Shown: one piece after another, positions 8,767 through 16,597 of the stretch
How the letters are laid out: each line of letters opens with the position of its first letter
Position numbering within the stretch: position 1 is the first letter of the stretch
Assembly (NCBI GenBank): GCA_937996795.1
Contig: CALKUH010000068.1
Coordinates: 62,001-126,000, forward strand
Origin: an uncultured Verrucomicrobiota bacterium
Lineage (GTDB): Bacteria > Verrucomicrobiota > Kiritimatiellia > CAIVKH01
Length of the DNA stretch: 64,000 nt
Direction of reading: 5' to 3'
Program-made: the position numbers and the translations under genes
Notes under the pieces: model-generated
What the model was told of the DNA's origin: nothing
The model's database searches: none
What the model saw: the letters and a program-made list of their open reading frames with translations, nothing else

Positions 8767-9749
8767 CTCCCCCCCAACGCATCCTCAATCTCGCGCAATT
8801 GCCGCTCCAGGTCGGCCGTTTCCTGGCGCCAGTAGCCGCTCGTGCCCCAGTCGGGGGCGACGCGCGCGAAGCCGCCGTCCAGCCGCTGGCGCGCGCACCA
8901 GGCGGTGAAGTGGATCATCCGCATCGCGCGCAGGGGCTCGACGAGGCGGAGCGAGGCGTGGTCGAACTCGCGGAACGTTTCGTAGCCGTCCAGCAGGCGA
9001 TCCAGCTCCGCGCGACTGTCTTTCACATGGCCGGGCAGGATCATCCACACATCCTGCACGGGCGGCCCGAGCGCCATGTCGTCGAAATCAATGATGAAGA
9101 ACGCTTCGCCGGGACGCCCCAGGATGTTTGCGCGGTGGCAGTCCCCGTGGATGCGCACGCGATCCATCCCGTCGAACAGCGGGTCGATGCGCTCCACGAT
9201 CTCCTGCGCCGCCAGCTCATAGGCGCGTCGCACGCCCGGGGTGGGGAAGTCGCTCTGCAGGATCAGTGCGAGGTGTTCGCGCGTCGAGGTGCGCGGGCCG
9301 AGGGTGATCCGGTCCCGCGGGGTGCGATGGGAGCCGATGACGTGCATGCGCGCAAGCAGCCGTCCGAGCTCCATCCACTGTGCGGGGTCCGGCTCCTCCA
9401 GCGGACGCCCGCCCTTTTTGGGATACACCGCATAAAACATCCCGTGGTGCTCGTGCAGCGTGCGCCCGTCCGCACCGGGCAGCGGGGCGATCACGGGGAT
9501 CTCGGCCTCCGCCAGTTCGAGGACAAAATCCTGCTCGTCCTGCAGCGCCGCGCGGCTCCAGCGGCCGGGGCGGTAGAATTTCACCACGACCCACGCGCCA
9601 TCCTCCATCTGCACGTCGTACACGCGGTTGATGTAGCTGCCGAGCGGCCGGCACAGGTTCGACGAGCGGCGCCCCAGCGCGGACTCGACCAGCGTCAGCA
9701 CGAGGTCCGGCGAAAGATGCGAAAAATCCGCGAGCGCTTCACCCGGCAT
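8763..9749 (-). CDS. srkA: SrkA/RdoA-like stress-response Ser/Thr kinase (YihE family)
   Basis: A 328-aa aminoglycoside-phosphotransferase-fold kinase. Key motifs are LGSYINRVYDVQMEDG near the nucleotide loop, VVVKFYRPGRWS with the ATP-binding Lys, the Brenner motif RIHGDCHRANIL, and the DFG-like IIDFDDMALGP. The FYRP and GDCHRANILG patterns and the length match E. coli YihE/SrkA, a kinase linked to Cpx stress and protection from programmed death. It overlaps the left edge of repeat copy 1 at its 3' end. No strong Shine-Dalgarno is visible before ATG 9749. Confidence 0.9.
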   Translation of the reverse strand: MPGEALADFSHLSPDLVLTLVESALGRRSSNLCRPLGSYINRVYDVQMEDGAWVVVKFYRPGRWSRAALQDEQDFVLELAEAEIPVIAPLPGADGRTLHEHHGMFYAVYPKKGGRPLEEPDPAQWMELGRLLARMHVIGSHRTPRDRITLGPRTSTREHLALILQSDFPTPGVRRAYELAAQEIVERIDPLFDGMDRVRIHGDCHRANILGRPGEAFFIIDFDDMALGPPVQDVWMILPGHVKDSRAELDRLLDGYETFREFDHASLRLVEPLRAMRMIHFTAWCARQRLDGGFARVAPDWGTSGYWRQETADLERQLREIEDALGGS

Positions 9750-9951
9750 GGTTCACCGCCGGGGCGTAGAGGAGGCAACCACGAAGGGGCACGAATGCAT
9801 GATCATTGATTAACCACCCGCTTCGCTGGAGAACACAGAGAACCGTTTTCAGCGGACCCATCGAATCGACGTATCCCCCTCCGTGTCTCCGTGGTGATTT
9901 CTTCCTACTTCTCATCTGATCCGCGACGGGCTCACTCGTGATGGATTGCTG
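9750..9951. other. Intergenic region with short imperfect CACGAA/CACGGAG-type repeats
   Basis: About 200 bp between trpD and srkA without a gene. It holds AACCACGAAGGGGCACGAA (from about 9768), GGAGAACACAGAGAAC (about 9826) and CCTCCGTGTCTCCGTGGTG (about 9880). All are variants of short tandem 'accacgaa / accacggaga' phrases. A related phrase recurs near 60395-60420. I saw no convincing promoter or terminator hairpin. Confidence 0.5.
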
Positions 9952-10962
9952 TCACGCCCTGGTCGCGGCGATGAGCGCGTCGAGTTTCTGTTTTGCGTGC
10001 CCGCTATCGATGGCATGGTGCGCTTTCTCGAGTCCTTCGGCGAGGTCGCCCGCCTTGCCGCCGGCGACGATCGCGGCTGCGGCATTCAGGCAGGCGATAT
10101 CGCGGTGCGCGCCGGGCGCGCCGTCGAGCAGCGCGCGGATGAGCTCGGCGTTATGCGCCGGGTCGCCGCCCTTGAGGTCGGCGGGCGAGGCGAGGGGGAT
10201 GCCGTAGGCGCGCGGATCGAGTTCGAGCAACTCGATTTCCTCCCCTTTGACGACGGCGACGGAGGAGGTCGTCGTCGTCGTGATTTCGTCGAGCCCGTCG
10301 TGGCCGTGCACGACGAAGAGGTGTTGTACGCTCAGCGCCGTCGCGGCGCGCGCGATGGTGAGGACGAGGTCGCGGTGGTACACGCCCATCACACCGTGCC
10401 GCGCTCCGGCGGGGTTCGAGAGCGGACCGAGGATGTTGAAGATCGTGCGGATGCCGATTTCTCGGCGCGGCCCGATGGCGTGTTTCATCGCGGGGTGCAG
10501 GCTCGGCGCGAACAGGAAGGCGATGCCGACGTGTTTAAGGCACGCCTCCATGACCGGCGCCGCGACGCCGATGTTTACGCCCAGCACCTCCAGCACATCC
10601 GCGCTCCCGCTCTTGCTGGAGACGCTGCGGTTGCCGTGTTTCGCGACCACGACGCCCGCGCCCGCGGCGACGAACGCCGCGGCGGTTGAGATGTTGAACG
10701 TATGCGCGCCGTCGCCGCCCGTCCCGCAGGTGTCCACGACCACGCCCTCCGGCGCGTGCACCGCGGTGAAATGCTCCCGCATCGCGCGGGCCGACCCCGA
10801 GATGACCTCCGGCGTTTCGCCGCGGATGCGCAGCGCCGTGATAAACGCCGCGATTTGGGCCGGCGTCGCCTCGCCCCCCATGATCTCCCGGAGCGCCGCG
10901 TGCGCCTCCTCATGGGTGAGCGGCTGGTTGTCGACGAGTTTGGAAATGGCTTCTCGAATCAT
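9952..10962 (-). CDS. trpD: Anthranilate phosphoribosyltransferase
   Basis: A 336-aa enzyme of tryptophan synthesis that joins anthranilate to PRPP. Diagnostic motifs are VVDTCGTGGDGAHTFNIS (PRPP loop), VVAKHGNRSVSSKSGSADVLE, FNILGPLSNPAGARHGVMGVY and VVHGHDGLDEIT. Length is typical. ATG 10962 begins MIREAI, where the family normally starts; an ATG at 11001 adds 13 residues and is the alternative. The same frame stays open far upstream antisense to two other genes and that extension is spurious. No other trp genes are nearby, so the pathway is dispersed here. Confidence 0.96.
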   Translation of the reverse strand: MIREAISKLVDNQPLTHEEAHAALREIMGGEATPAQIAAFITALRIRGETPEVISGSARAMREHFTAVHAPEGVVVDTCGTGGDGAHTFNISTAAAFVAAGAGVVVAKHGNRSVSSKSGSADVLEVLGVNIGVAAPVMEACLKHVGIAFLFAPSLHPAMKHAIGPRREIGIRTIFNILGPLSNPAGARHGVMGVYHRDLVLTIARAATALSVQHLFVVHGHDGLDEITTTTTSSVAVVKGEEIELLELDPRAYGIPLASPADLKGGDPAHNAELIRALLDGAPGAHRDIACLNAAAAIVAGGKAGDLAEGLEKAHHAIDSGHAKQKLDALIAATRA

Positions 10963-11010
10963 GGAAAGCGTCCGTGTGGTGTCGTGTTTCGACGGCAGCA
11001 TAAATGAATT

Positions 11011-11036
11011 CCGGAAACCTGACACCTGAAACCTGT
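11011..11036. repeat. Dispersed intergenic repeat, copy 2 (GAAACCTGACACC core)
   Basis: The region upstream of trpD carries GAAACCTGACACCTGAAACC, one mismatch from the block at 8744-8763. It lies in the divergent spacer between trpD and the Gfo/Idh/MocA gene. Confidence 0.55.
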
Positions 11037-11109
11037 TGCCCGAACCCCTCTTCTCAGTTGCCATTCCCGCAGGATCAGGGATGGTATCGGGCGTGCAGGG
11101 AGGTTGGGC

Positions 11110-12159
11110 ATGATTCGGATTGCGATTGTGGGGACCGGGGGCATGGCGAATGCGCATGCGGGGGCGTTTAACAAAATGCCGGGGTGCCGCGTGGTGGCGG
11201 GCGTGGACGTCGACCCGGCGCGGTTGCAGGCCTTTTGCGACCGGCACGGCATCGCGGGGCGCTACGCGTCCGTGCGGGAGCTGCTGAAGTCGTGCGACTT
11301 CGACGCCGCGTCGGTGGTGACGCCGGATGCGTTCCATGTGCCCTGCGCGCTGCCGCTGGTGCGGGCGGGCAAGCATGTGCTGTGTGAAAAACCCATCGCG
11401 CCTACGGCCCCCGAGGGACGCAAGCTGGTGGAAGCCGCGGCCAAAAGCGGCGTGATCAACATGATCAACTTTTCCTACCGCAACCACGCGGTCCTGCACG
11501 CGGCGCACGAGTTGGTGGCGGCCGGACGACTCGGCCGCATCATGCATTTCGAGGCGCACTACCTGCAGAGCTGGCTCTCCTCGAAGGTGTGGGGCGACTG
11601 GCGCACGGCCGCGGGCTGGTTGTGGCGCTGCTCCAGCGCGCACGGGTCGAAGGGCGCGCTCGGCGACATCGGCGTGCACATCGTGGACCTCGCGACCTAC
11701 GCGGCGGCGGATCGTGTCGTATCGCTCGATGCCCGGCTCAAGACCTTCGACAAGGCGCCGCGCAATCGCATCGGCGAATATGTGTTGGACGCGAACGACT
11801 CCGCCTACCTGCGCGTGGAACTCGCCGGCGGCGCGGTGGGCACCATCTGCGCGACGCGCTGGGCGACGGGCCATGCGAATTCGCTGGCGTTGACGCTGCA
11901 CGGCGAGAAAGGCGCGCTGCGCTTTGATCTCGACAAGTCCGGCGTCGAATTCGAGGTCTGCCTCGGCGCGGATGTGGACAAGGCGCGCTGGAAGAGGCGG
12001 GTGTGCCGGCCGACACCGAGCATCTACCAGCGGTTCATCCGCAGCATCCGGACCGGGCGCAACGATGCGTCGGATTTCCGGCGCGGGTGGGAGGTCCAGA
12101 AGGTCTTGGATGCCTGCTTCGTGGCGGACAAAAAGGGTGGCCGCGTGACGATTCGCTAA
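11110..12159 (+). CDS. Gfo/Idh/MocA family NAD(P)-dependent oxidoreductase
   Basis: A 349-aa protein with an N-terminal Rossmann fold (IRIAIVGTGGMANAHAGAF) and the family's EKP lysine motif (HVLCEKPIAPT, about residues 94-104), followed by the alpha/beta C-terminal domain (GALGDIGVHIVDLATY). Members oxidise or reduce sugars and cyclitols; the exact substrate is unknown. ATG 11110 is chosen because GGGAGG lies about 6 bp upstream; a TTG at 11104 has no room for that site. It is followed after 15 bp by a sugar-phosphate isomerase, so the two probably act in one sugar or inositol-type pathway. Confidence 0.93.
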   Translation: MIRIAIVGTGGMANAHAGAFNKMPGCRVVAGVDVDPARLQAFCDRHGIAGRYASVRELLKSCDFDAASVVTPDAFHVPCALPLVRAGKHVLCEKPIAPTAPEGRKLVEAAAKSGVINMINFSYRNHAVLHAAHELVAAGRLGRIMHFEAHYLQSWLSSKVWGDWRTAAGWLWRCSSAHGSKGALGDIGVHIVDLATYAAADRVVSLDARLKTFDKAPRNRIGEYVLDANDSAYLRVELAGGAVGTICATRWATGHANSLALTLHGEKGALRFDLDKSGVEFEVCLGADVDKARWKRRVCRPTPSIYQRFIRSIRTGRNDASDFRRGWEVQKVLDACFVADKKGGRVTIR

Positions 12160-12174
12160 AAAGGAGTGATGACC

Positions 12175-13119
12175 ATGGCCGTAACGGACGAAAAAATTCG
12201 CATCGGGACACTGGTGGGCGCGGGGGCGAAGGCGCCCGCGTACATCAAGCAGATCGCGCACCAAGGGTTCGAGTCCTACGCACTGACTTTCTGGCAGACG
12301 CTCGGCGACACGAACCTGGATAAACTGGCGGATGAGTTGCGGCCCATCCTCGCGGAACGCGGCGCGGTGATCTCGAGCCTCGGCATCTTCGGCAATCCGC
12401 TCGAGTCGGGGGAGAAAGACGAGGCGACGCGCAAGGGGTTCGAGACGCTGATCGACAAGGCACACCTGTTCGAGACGGACCTCGTGGTGGGATTTGCCGG
12501 CCGCCTGCGCGGGAAGCCGATCCACGAATCCATCGGTCGCTTCGCCGAGGTCTTTACGCCCCTGGCCGAGCGCGCCGGGTCGAAAGGCGTGCGCATCGCC
12601 TTCGAGAATTGCGACATGGGCGGCACGTGGCAGACGGGTGATTGGAACATCGCGCACAATCCGGTGGCCTGGGAGCTGATGTTCAACGCCGTCCCGCACG
12701 CCAACATGGGACTGGAGTGGGAACCCTGCCACCAGATGGTGAGCCTGATCGACCCGCTGCCGCAGTTGAAGGCGTGGGTCAAGAAGGTGTTCCACGTGCA
12801 CGGCAAGGACGCGACGATCCATTGGGATGTAATCCGCAAGTACGGCATCCACTCCTCCGTGCACGCGGACCCGAACACGAAACTGCCGGTGCAACTTGCG
12901 CCGCCGTTTGTGGAGCACCGGACCCCGGGGTTCGGCGACAGCAACTGGGCGGACATCATCACCGAGTTGCGGCGTGGCGGCTTCGTGGGCAGCATCGACA
13001 TCGAGGGCTGGCACGATCCCGTGTATCGCGGCGACCTGGAGATGACCGGCCAGGTCCGCGCGTTGCATTATCTCAAGGCCTGCCGCGGCGGCGATTTCGT
13101 GCCGAACCCGGTGGTGTGA
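12175..13119 (+). CDS. Sugar phosphate isomerase/epimerase (xylose-isomerase-like TIM barrel)
   Basis: A 314-aa AP-endonuclease-2/xylose-isomerase-like barrel. Metal-ligand segments typical of the family are visible: IAFENCDMGG (Glu), MGLEWEPCHQM (Glu and His), VFHVHGKDATIHW (His) and GSIDIEGWHDP (Glu). It should isomerise or epimerise a sugar or keto-inositol derivative, consistent with the dehydrogenase 15 bp upstream. AAGGAG ends 8 bp before ATG 12175, which is therefore preferred over the GTG at 12166 and ATG at 12169. Confidence 0.92.
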   Translation: MAVTDEKIRIGTLVGAGAKAPAYIKQIAHQGFESYALTFWQTLGDTNLDKLADELRPILAERGAVISSLGIFGNPLESGEKDEATRKGFETLIDKAHLFETDLVVGFAGRLRGKPIHESIGRFAEVFTPLAERAGSKGVRIAFENCDMGGTWQTGDWNIAHNPVAWELMFNAVPHANMGLEWEPCHQMVSLIDPLPQLKAWVKKVFHVHGKDATIHWDVIRKYGIHSSVHADPNTKLPVQLAPPFVEHRTPGFGDSNWADIITELRRGGFVGSIDIEGWHDPVYRGDLEMTGQVRALHYLKACRGGDFVPNPVV

Positions 13120-13193
13120 TCCCTCGCCGTATCCGCGTCATATGCGCAACTTGGATGGAATCAGCGTCGGAAGGGGTGTCGCGTTGGCAGACA

Positions 13194-13225
13194 CTTATGC
13201 GCATAAGTGCATAAGAGTCTTATGC
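13194..13225. repeat. Nested inverted repeats built from CTTATGC / GCATAAG
   Basis: CTTATGCGCATAAG (13194-13207) is a perfect 14-bp palindrome. It is followed by GCATAAG-AGT-CTTATGC (13209-13225), a 7-bp stem with a 3-nt loop. These lie between two convergent genes. They could be a bidirectional terminator or a protein-binding site; there is no T-tract. Confidence 0.6.
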
Positions 13226-13306
13226 GATGGCGGTGGCCGGGTGCGCGCGGAGGGCGGAGCGTGAAGCGTGGCGCGCGGCGAGAGCGGAGGGACGGCGAAT
13301 ACGCGG

Positions 13307-14686
13307 TCAGCCGCGGTCGTTGAGATCGTACATCGCGATGGTGCCCGGGTCGTCGGGGTCGATGTGCGTCAGCGTATCCGGGTGGGCCACGCGGCCGACG
13401 GGGCGGACCTCGCGGCCTTGGATGCCGAGCGCTTCATCGCCTAGTTTCTGCCGGCATTCATCCATCAACGCGGACAGGCGTGCGACCACTTCCGGGTGCG
13501 CGTCGTAGAGGTTGCGCGTCTCCCCGGGGTCGTTTTCAAGATCATAGAGTTCCCGCAGCTCGCGCCGGTCCTTGCGCTGGTGCAGTTTCCAGCGCGCGTC
13601 GCGCACGGCTTCGAGATCGTTCTTAAAGTAGTAGAAGAAGACCTCGTGGGGCGATTTCTCCGCGCCGCCGGAGAGCAGGACCTTGCGGATGTCGCGCCCG
13701 TCGATCGCTCGCTCCCCGCGCGCGGGCGCGTTGGCGATGGCGGCGAGCGTGGGATACAGATCCATCGAGGACGTGAGTCCCCGGCACGTCGCGCCCGCCG
13801 GGATTTTTCCGGGCCAGCGCATGATGCAGGGCACGCGCTGTCCGCCTTCCCACGTGGTGCCCTTCGTCCCGCGCAGGCCGCCGTTGCTGCCGCCTTCGCC
13901 CTGGACGCGCGAGCCGTTGTCGCTGGTAAAGATGACGAGCGTGTCGTTCTCGAGCCCTTGCGCTTTCAGTTCGTCGAGCAGGACGCCGGTGACCCAGTCG
14001 ATGCAGGCGACGGCCGCGCCGTATTTGCCGTTCCGCGACTGGCGCATGAACCGGTCCGGCACATAGAGCGGGATGTGGACGTACATGTGGGCGAGATAGA
14101 GGAAGAACGGCTTGGAGGCATTCGCGCGGATGAACGCGATGGATTCCTCGACATAACGTTCCGTGAGTGTGGTCTGGTCCGGTTGTTTCTCGATCACGCG
14201 GTCGCCGCGCAGCAGCGGAAGCGGCGGATAGGTGTCGTCCGGCTTCTGGCGGCCCATGTCGTTGCTGTAGGGCAGTCCGAAATAGTCGTCGAAGCCGTGC
14301 GCGGTCGGGAGGAACGGCTTCTGGTCGCCGCAATGCCATTTGCCCACCAGCTTCGTGGCGTAGCCTGCGCGTTTGAGCATCCGCGCGATGGTGTCCTCCT
14401 CCGGGTTCAGCCCCACGGGCTGGCCGGGGAACAGCACCCAGCGCCCCTCAAACGTGCCGAAGCCGATGCGCGGCGGATAGCAGCCGGTCATCATCGCTCC
14501 GCGCGACGGGGAGCACACGGGCGAGGCCATGTAGAAATCCGTGAAGCGGACGCCTTCGCGCGCGAGCTGGTCCAGCACCGGCGTCTCGTTGGCGTGCGAG
14601 CCATAACAGCCGAGGTCGCCATAGCCGAGGTCGTCGCAGTTAATGAGAATGATGTTGGGTGGGATGGCGGAGGAGTTCGATCGCAT
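13307..14686 (-). CDS. Sulfatase (arylsulfatase / N-acetylhexosamine-sulfatase type)
   Basis: A 459-aa type I sulfatase that hydrolyses sulfate esters, usually on polysaccharides. Cys58 in SPVCSPSRGAMMTG is the CxPSR site converted to formylglycine. The Asp-rich metal site is NIILINCDDLGYGDLGCYGS. GKWHCGDQKPFLPTAHGFD and IFTSDNGSRVQGEGGSNGGLRG are the other core motifs. Taking ATG 14686 leaves no signal peptide, unusual for this family. The in-frame extension to 14764 overlaps the VapC gene and looks spurious. No formylglycine-generating enzyme is nearby. Confidence 0.93.
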   Translation of the reverse strand: MRSNSSAIPPNIILINCDDLGYGDLGCYGSHANETPVLDQLAREGVRFTDFYMASPVCSPSRGAMMTGCYPPRIGFGTFEGRWVLFPGQPVGLNPEEDTIARMLKRAGYATKLVGKWHCGDQKPFLPTAHGFDDYFGLPYSNDMGRQKPDDTYPPLPLLRGDRVIEKQPDQTTLTERYVEESIAFIRANASKPFFLYLAHMYVHIPLYVPDRFMRQSRNGKYGAAVACIDWVTGVLLDELKAQGLENDTLVIFTSDNGSRVQGEGGSNGGLRGTKGTTWEGGQRVPCIMRWPGKIPAGATCRGLTSSMDLYPTLAAIANAPARGERAIDGRDIRKVLLSGGAEKSPHEVFFYYFKNDLEAVRDARWKLHQRKDRRELRELYDLENDPGETRNLYDAHPEVVARLSALMDECRQKLGDEALGIQGREVRPVGRVAHPDTLTHIDPDDPGTIAMYDLNDRG

Positions 14687-14693
14687 GACGTGT

Positions 14694-15101
14694 TTAGTGG
14701 TCGGGGTACAGCGCGTCGCTCGCAACGCGAACGATGCCGGGGACATGATCAAAATGGCGATCATCGGTAAGCACGATTGCGCCGGCTGCGCGGGCGGCTG
14801 CGGCGATCAAGATGTCCGTCGAGGGAATCCGGAGGCCCGCCCGGTCGAGATGCCAGGCGAGCGTCGAGGCCTCATTCCAAAGCGATTCGGTGGTGGGGAT
14901 GTTGATCAACACCTCGAGAAACGCGGAGACGCGCTCTTGCACGCGGGGCGTGCGGATTCCGCGCAGCACTTCCAGGCGGATCATCCCGCATGTGGCGAGA
15001 TCCCGGTCTCCCGCCCATTCGCCCAGCACGCGCGCGGGGTCGAGACCGCGACGAAGCAGGGCGATGTAAACGTTGCTATCGACGAGAACGGGGGCCGGCA
15101 T
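14694..15101 (-). CDS. vapC: VapC-type PIN-domain ribonuclease toxin
   Basis: A 135-aa PIN domain. All acidic catalytic residues can be placed: VLVDSNVYIALL (Asp), MIRLEVLRG (Glu), PSTDILIAAAA (Asp) and VLTDDRHFDHV (Asp). Members cleave RNA, often tRNA. The start at 15101 (MPAPVLVDSN) matches the family; the longer frame to 15146 extends further into the antitoxin. The 26-bp overlap with the vapB end suggests translational coupling. Confidence 0.9.
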   Translation of the reverse strand: MPAPVLVDSNVYIALLRRGLDPARVLGEWAGDRDLATCGMIRLEVLRGIRTPRVQERVSAFLEVLINIPTTESLWNEASTLAWHLDRAGLRIPSTDILIAAAARAAGAIVLTDDRHFDHVPGIVRVASDALYPDH

Positions 15102-15345
15102 GGCGCGCTCCGTAGGTGGCGGGACGCTCGGCCACGCGGAGGGCAAGCACGTCGTACCGTGGGTCCACGGCCTGTTTCAGTTCGTGCGCGGTCAGGTTCA
15201 AGCCCGTGCGGGTCATCTCCCGAAAACGCGCCTTGCGATCCAGTTCCTCCAGCGCCCTGTGCACCGCCTCGGTTTTGCTCGCGTACCCATGCGCCGAAAT
15301 CACGCGCTTGAGCAGCCGGTCATCAATGTGCAGGGTCATCTTCAT
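15076..15345 (-). CDS. vapB: VapB-family antitoxin
   Basis: An 89-aa protein whose first 50 residues (MKMTLHIDDRLLKRVI, then KTEAVHRALEEL) match the VapB ribbon-helix-helix antitoxin pattern of PF09957. The longer C-terminal tail would bind and neutralise the PIN toxin. ATG 15345 or 15339 are both possible starts; neither has a Shine-Dalgarno. A palindrome overlies the start region, consistent with autorepression by the VapBC complex. Confidence 0.86.
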   Translation of the reverse strand: MKMTLHIDDRLLKRVISAHGYASKTEAVHRALEELDRKARFREMTRTGLNLTAHELKQAVDPRYDVLALRVAERPATYGARHAGPRSRR

Positions 15346-15346
15346 A

Positions 15347-15381
15347 CCATACGCAGTATGGCAATTTGAAGGATATGTCAA
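15347..15381 (-). promoter_or_regulatory. vapBC promoter and palindromic operator
   Basis: Reading the minus strand, a perfect -35 TTGACA (15381-15376) is followed after 15 bp by CATACT (15360-15355), a plausible -10. The -10 lies inside the inverted repeat CCATAC-GCA-GTATGG (15347-15361), which ends 1 bp before the ATG. This is the expected position for an autorepressor site. The short distance also predicts an mRNA with little or no 5' leader. Confidence 0.55.
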
Positions 15382-15402
15382 GGCCCTGCGGCGGCGCGCG
15401 CT

Positions 15403-16548
15403 TCACCGCCCGAGCCCGAAGCGGTGGAATTCGTCGAGGGCGTAGCGGTCGGTCATGCCGGACAGGTAGTCGCAGGCGGCTCGCCATACGCCGTCCTTGG
15501 GAATGCGGGCCTGCGCCTTGCGGCCCATGATGTCCGGGTGGGCGACGTAGTGCAGGAAGAGTTTCCGCATCATCGCGGTGGCTTCCTTGTTGGCCTTGTC
15601 CACCATGGGCGACCAGTACATGTTCTCGAACAGGAATTTCCTGAAATCGCGCATGATCTCGCGCATTTCCGGGCCATACATCAGCACGCGTTCGGGGCAG
15701 CGCATCACCTCGTCCGGCGATTTCGGCGCGTAGCGCGTGAGCTGCGCCTCGCTGTGTCGCAGCACGTCCTCGACCTGCATGTCGAGCAGGGCGCGGACGC
15801 CCGCAGCGAGTCGCTGGTCCTCCGGCAGGTCGCCGTACTGCTGGCGCACCCGCGCGGCGGCGCGTTTCCACGCCTCGGTGCCCGCGAGCTGCGCCTCCGT
15901 CAGCAGGCCCGCGTCCAATCCGTCGTCCACGTCATGCGCGCTGTAGGTCATGTCGTCCGCGACGTCGGCGATTTGCGCCTCAAGATACTGGTGTGGCCCG
16001 ATTGAGTGGACGTCGACCTGGAAGCCGGGGATCGCGGCCTGGTGTTTGTACAACCCGGCGCGCACCTCCCACGTCAGGTTCAAGCCGGGGTGGCCGGGAT
16101 AGCTCACTTCGAGTTCCTCGACCCATCGCACGCTTTGCAGGTTGTGGTCGAAGCCGCCGTGGTCGGCCATCAATTCGTTGAGCGCCTCCTCGCCGGCGTG
16201 TCCGAACGGACTGTGGCCGATGTCGTGCGCGAGGGCGATGGCCTCCGAGAGGTCGTGGTTCGCGCCGAGCGCGCGGGCGAGCGTGCGGCCGACCGCGGTC
16301 ATCTCCAGCGTGTGCGTGAGGCGCGTGCGGTAGTGGTCGGCGGTGCCGTTGATGAAAACCTGCGTCTTGTACTCCAGCCGGCGGAAACAGCGGCTGTGCA
16401 GGATGCGGTCGCGATCGCGCTGGAAGGCGGAGCGATGCTCGTGGGCCGGTTCGTCGTATTTGCGCCCGCGGGTCTGCGCGCTGCGGGCGGCATAGGGCGC
16501 GAGGGTCTGTTCCTCCAGCGCTTCCGTTTCTTTTCTAGATCGCAACAT
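15403..16548 (-). CDS. dgt: Deoxyguanosinetriphosphate triphosphohydrolase-like HD protein
   Basis: A 381-aa HD-superfamily dNTPase that removes triphosphate from dNTPs. Motifs are CFRRLEYKTQVF, RTRLTHTLEM (His), AIALAHDIGHSPFGHAGEE (His-Asp), FDHNLQS and IADVADDMTYSAHDVDDGL, matching the dGTPase-like family in order. Length fits the shorter class. ATG 16548 is preceded by a promoter whose -10 lies only 6 bp away, so the message is probably leaderless. The frame upstream of the ATG runs antisense through the Nudix gene and was not used. Confidence 0.94.
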   Translation of the reverse strand: MLRSRKETEALEEQTLAPYAARSAQTRGRKYDEPAHEHRSAFQRDRDRILHSRCFRRLEYKTQVFINGTADHYRTRLTHTLEMTAVGRTLARALGANHDLSEAIALAHDIGHSPFGHAGEEALNELMADHGGFDHNLQSVRWVEELEVSYPGHPGLNLTWEVRAGLYKHQAAIPGFQVDVHSIGPHQYLEAQIADVADDMTYSAHDVDDGLDAGLLTEAQLAGTEAWKRAAARVRQQYGDLPEDQRLAAGVRALLDMQVEDVLRHSEAQLTRYAPKSPDEVMRCPERVLMYGPEMREIMRDFRKFLFENMYWSPMVDKANKEATAMMRKLFLHYVAHPDIMGRKAQARIPKDGVWRAACDYLSGMTDRYALDEFHRFGLGR

Positions 16549-16582
16549 GGGGCTATCATAGAGTGTCTTCCGGCGTCGGCAA
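16549..16582 (-). promoter_or_regulatory. dgt promoter, predicted leaderless
   Basis: TTGCCG (16582-16577), 16-bp spacer, TATGAT (16560-16555), 6 bp, then the dgt ATG at 16548. The transcript would begin at or next to the A of ATG. No Shine-Dalgarno is present. Confidence 0.55.
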
Positions 16583-16597
16583 CGACGGACCGGACCC

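Noticed and set aside
9952..13068. 1038-codon minus-strand frame including trpD
   Set aside because: Only the last 336 codons are TrpD. The rest is antisense to the oxidoreductase and isomerase genes, so the start is at 10962.
14687..14764. Upstream extension of the sulfatase
   Set aside because: It lies within vapC and has a non-sulfatase sequence; no ribosome site.
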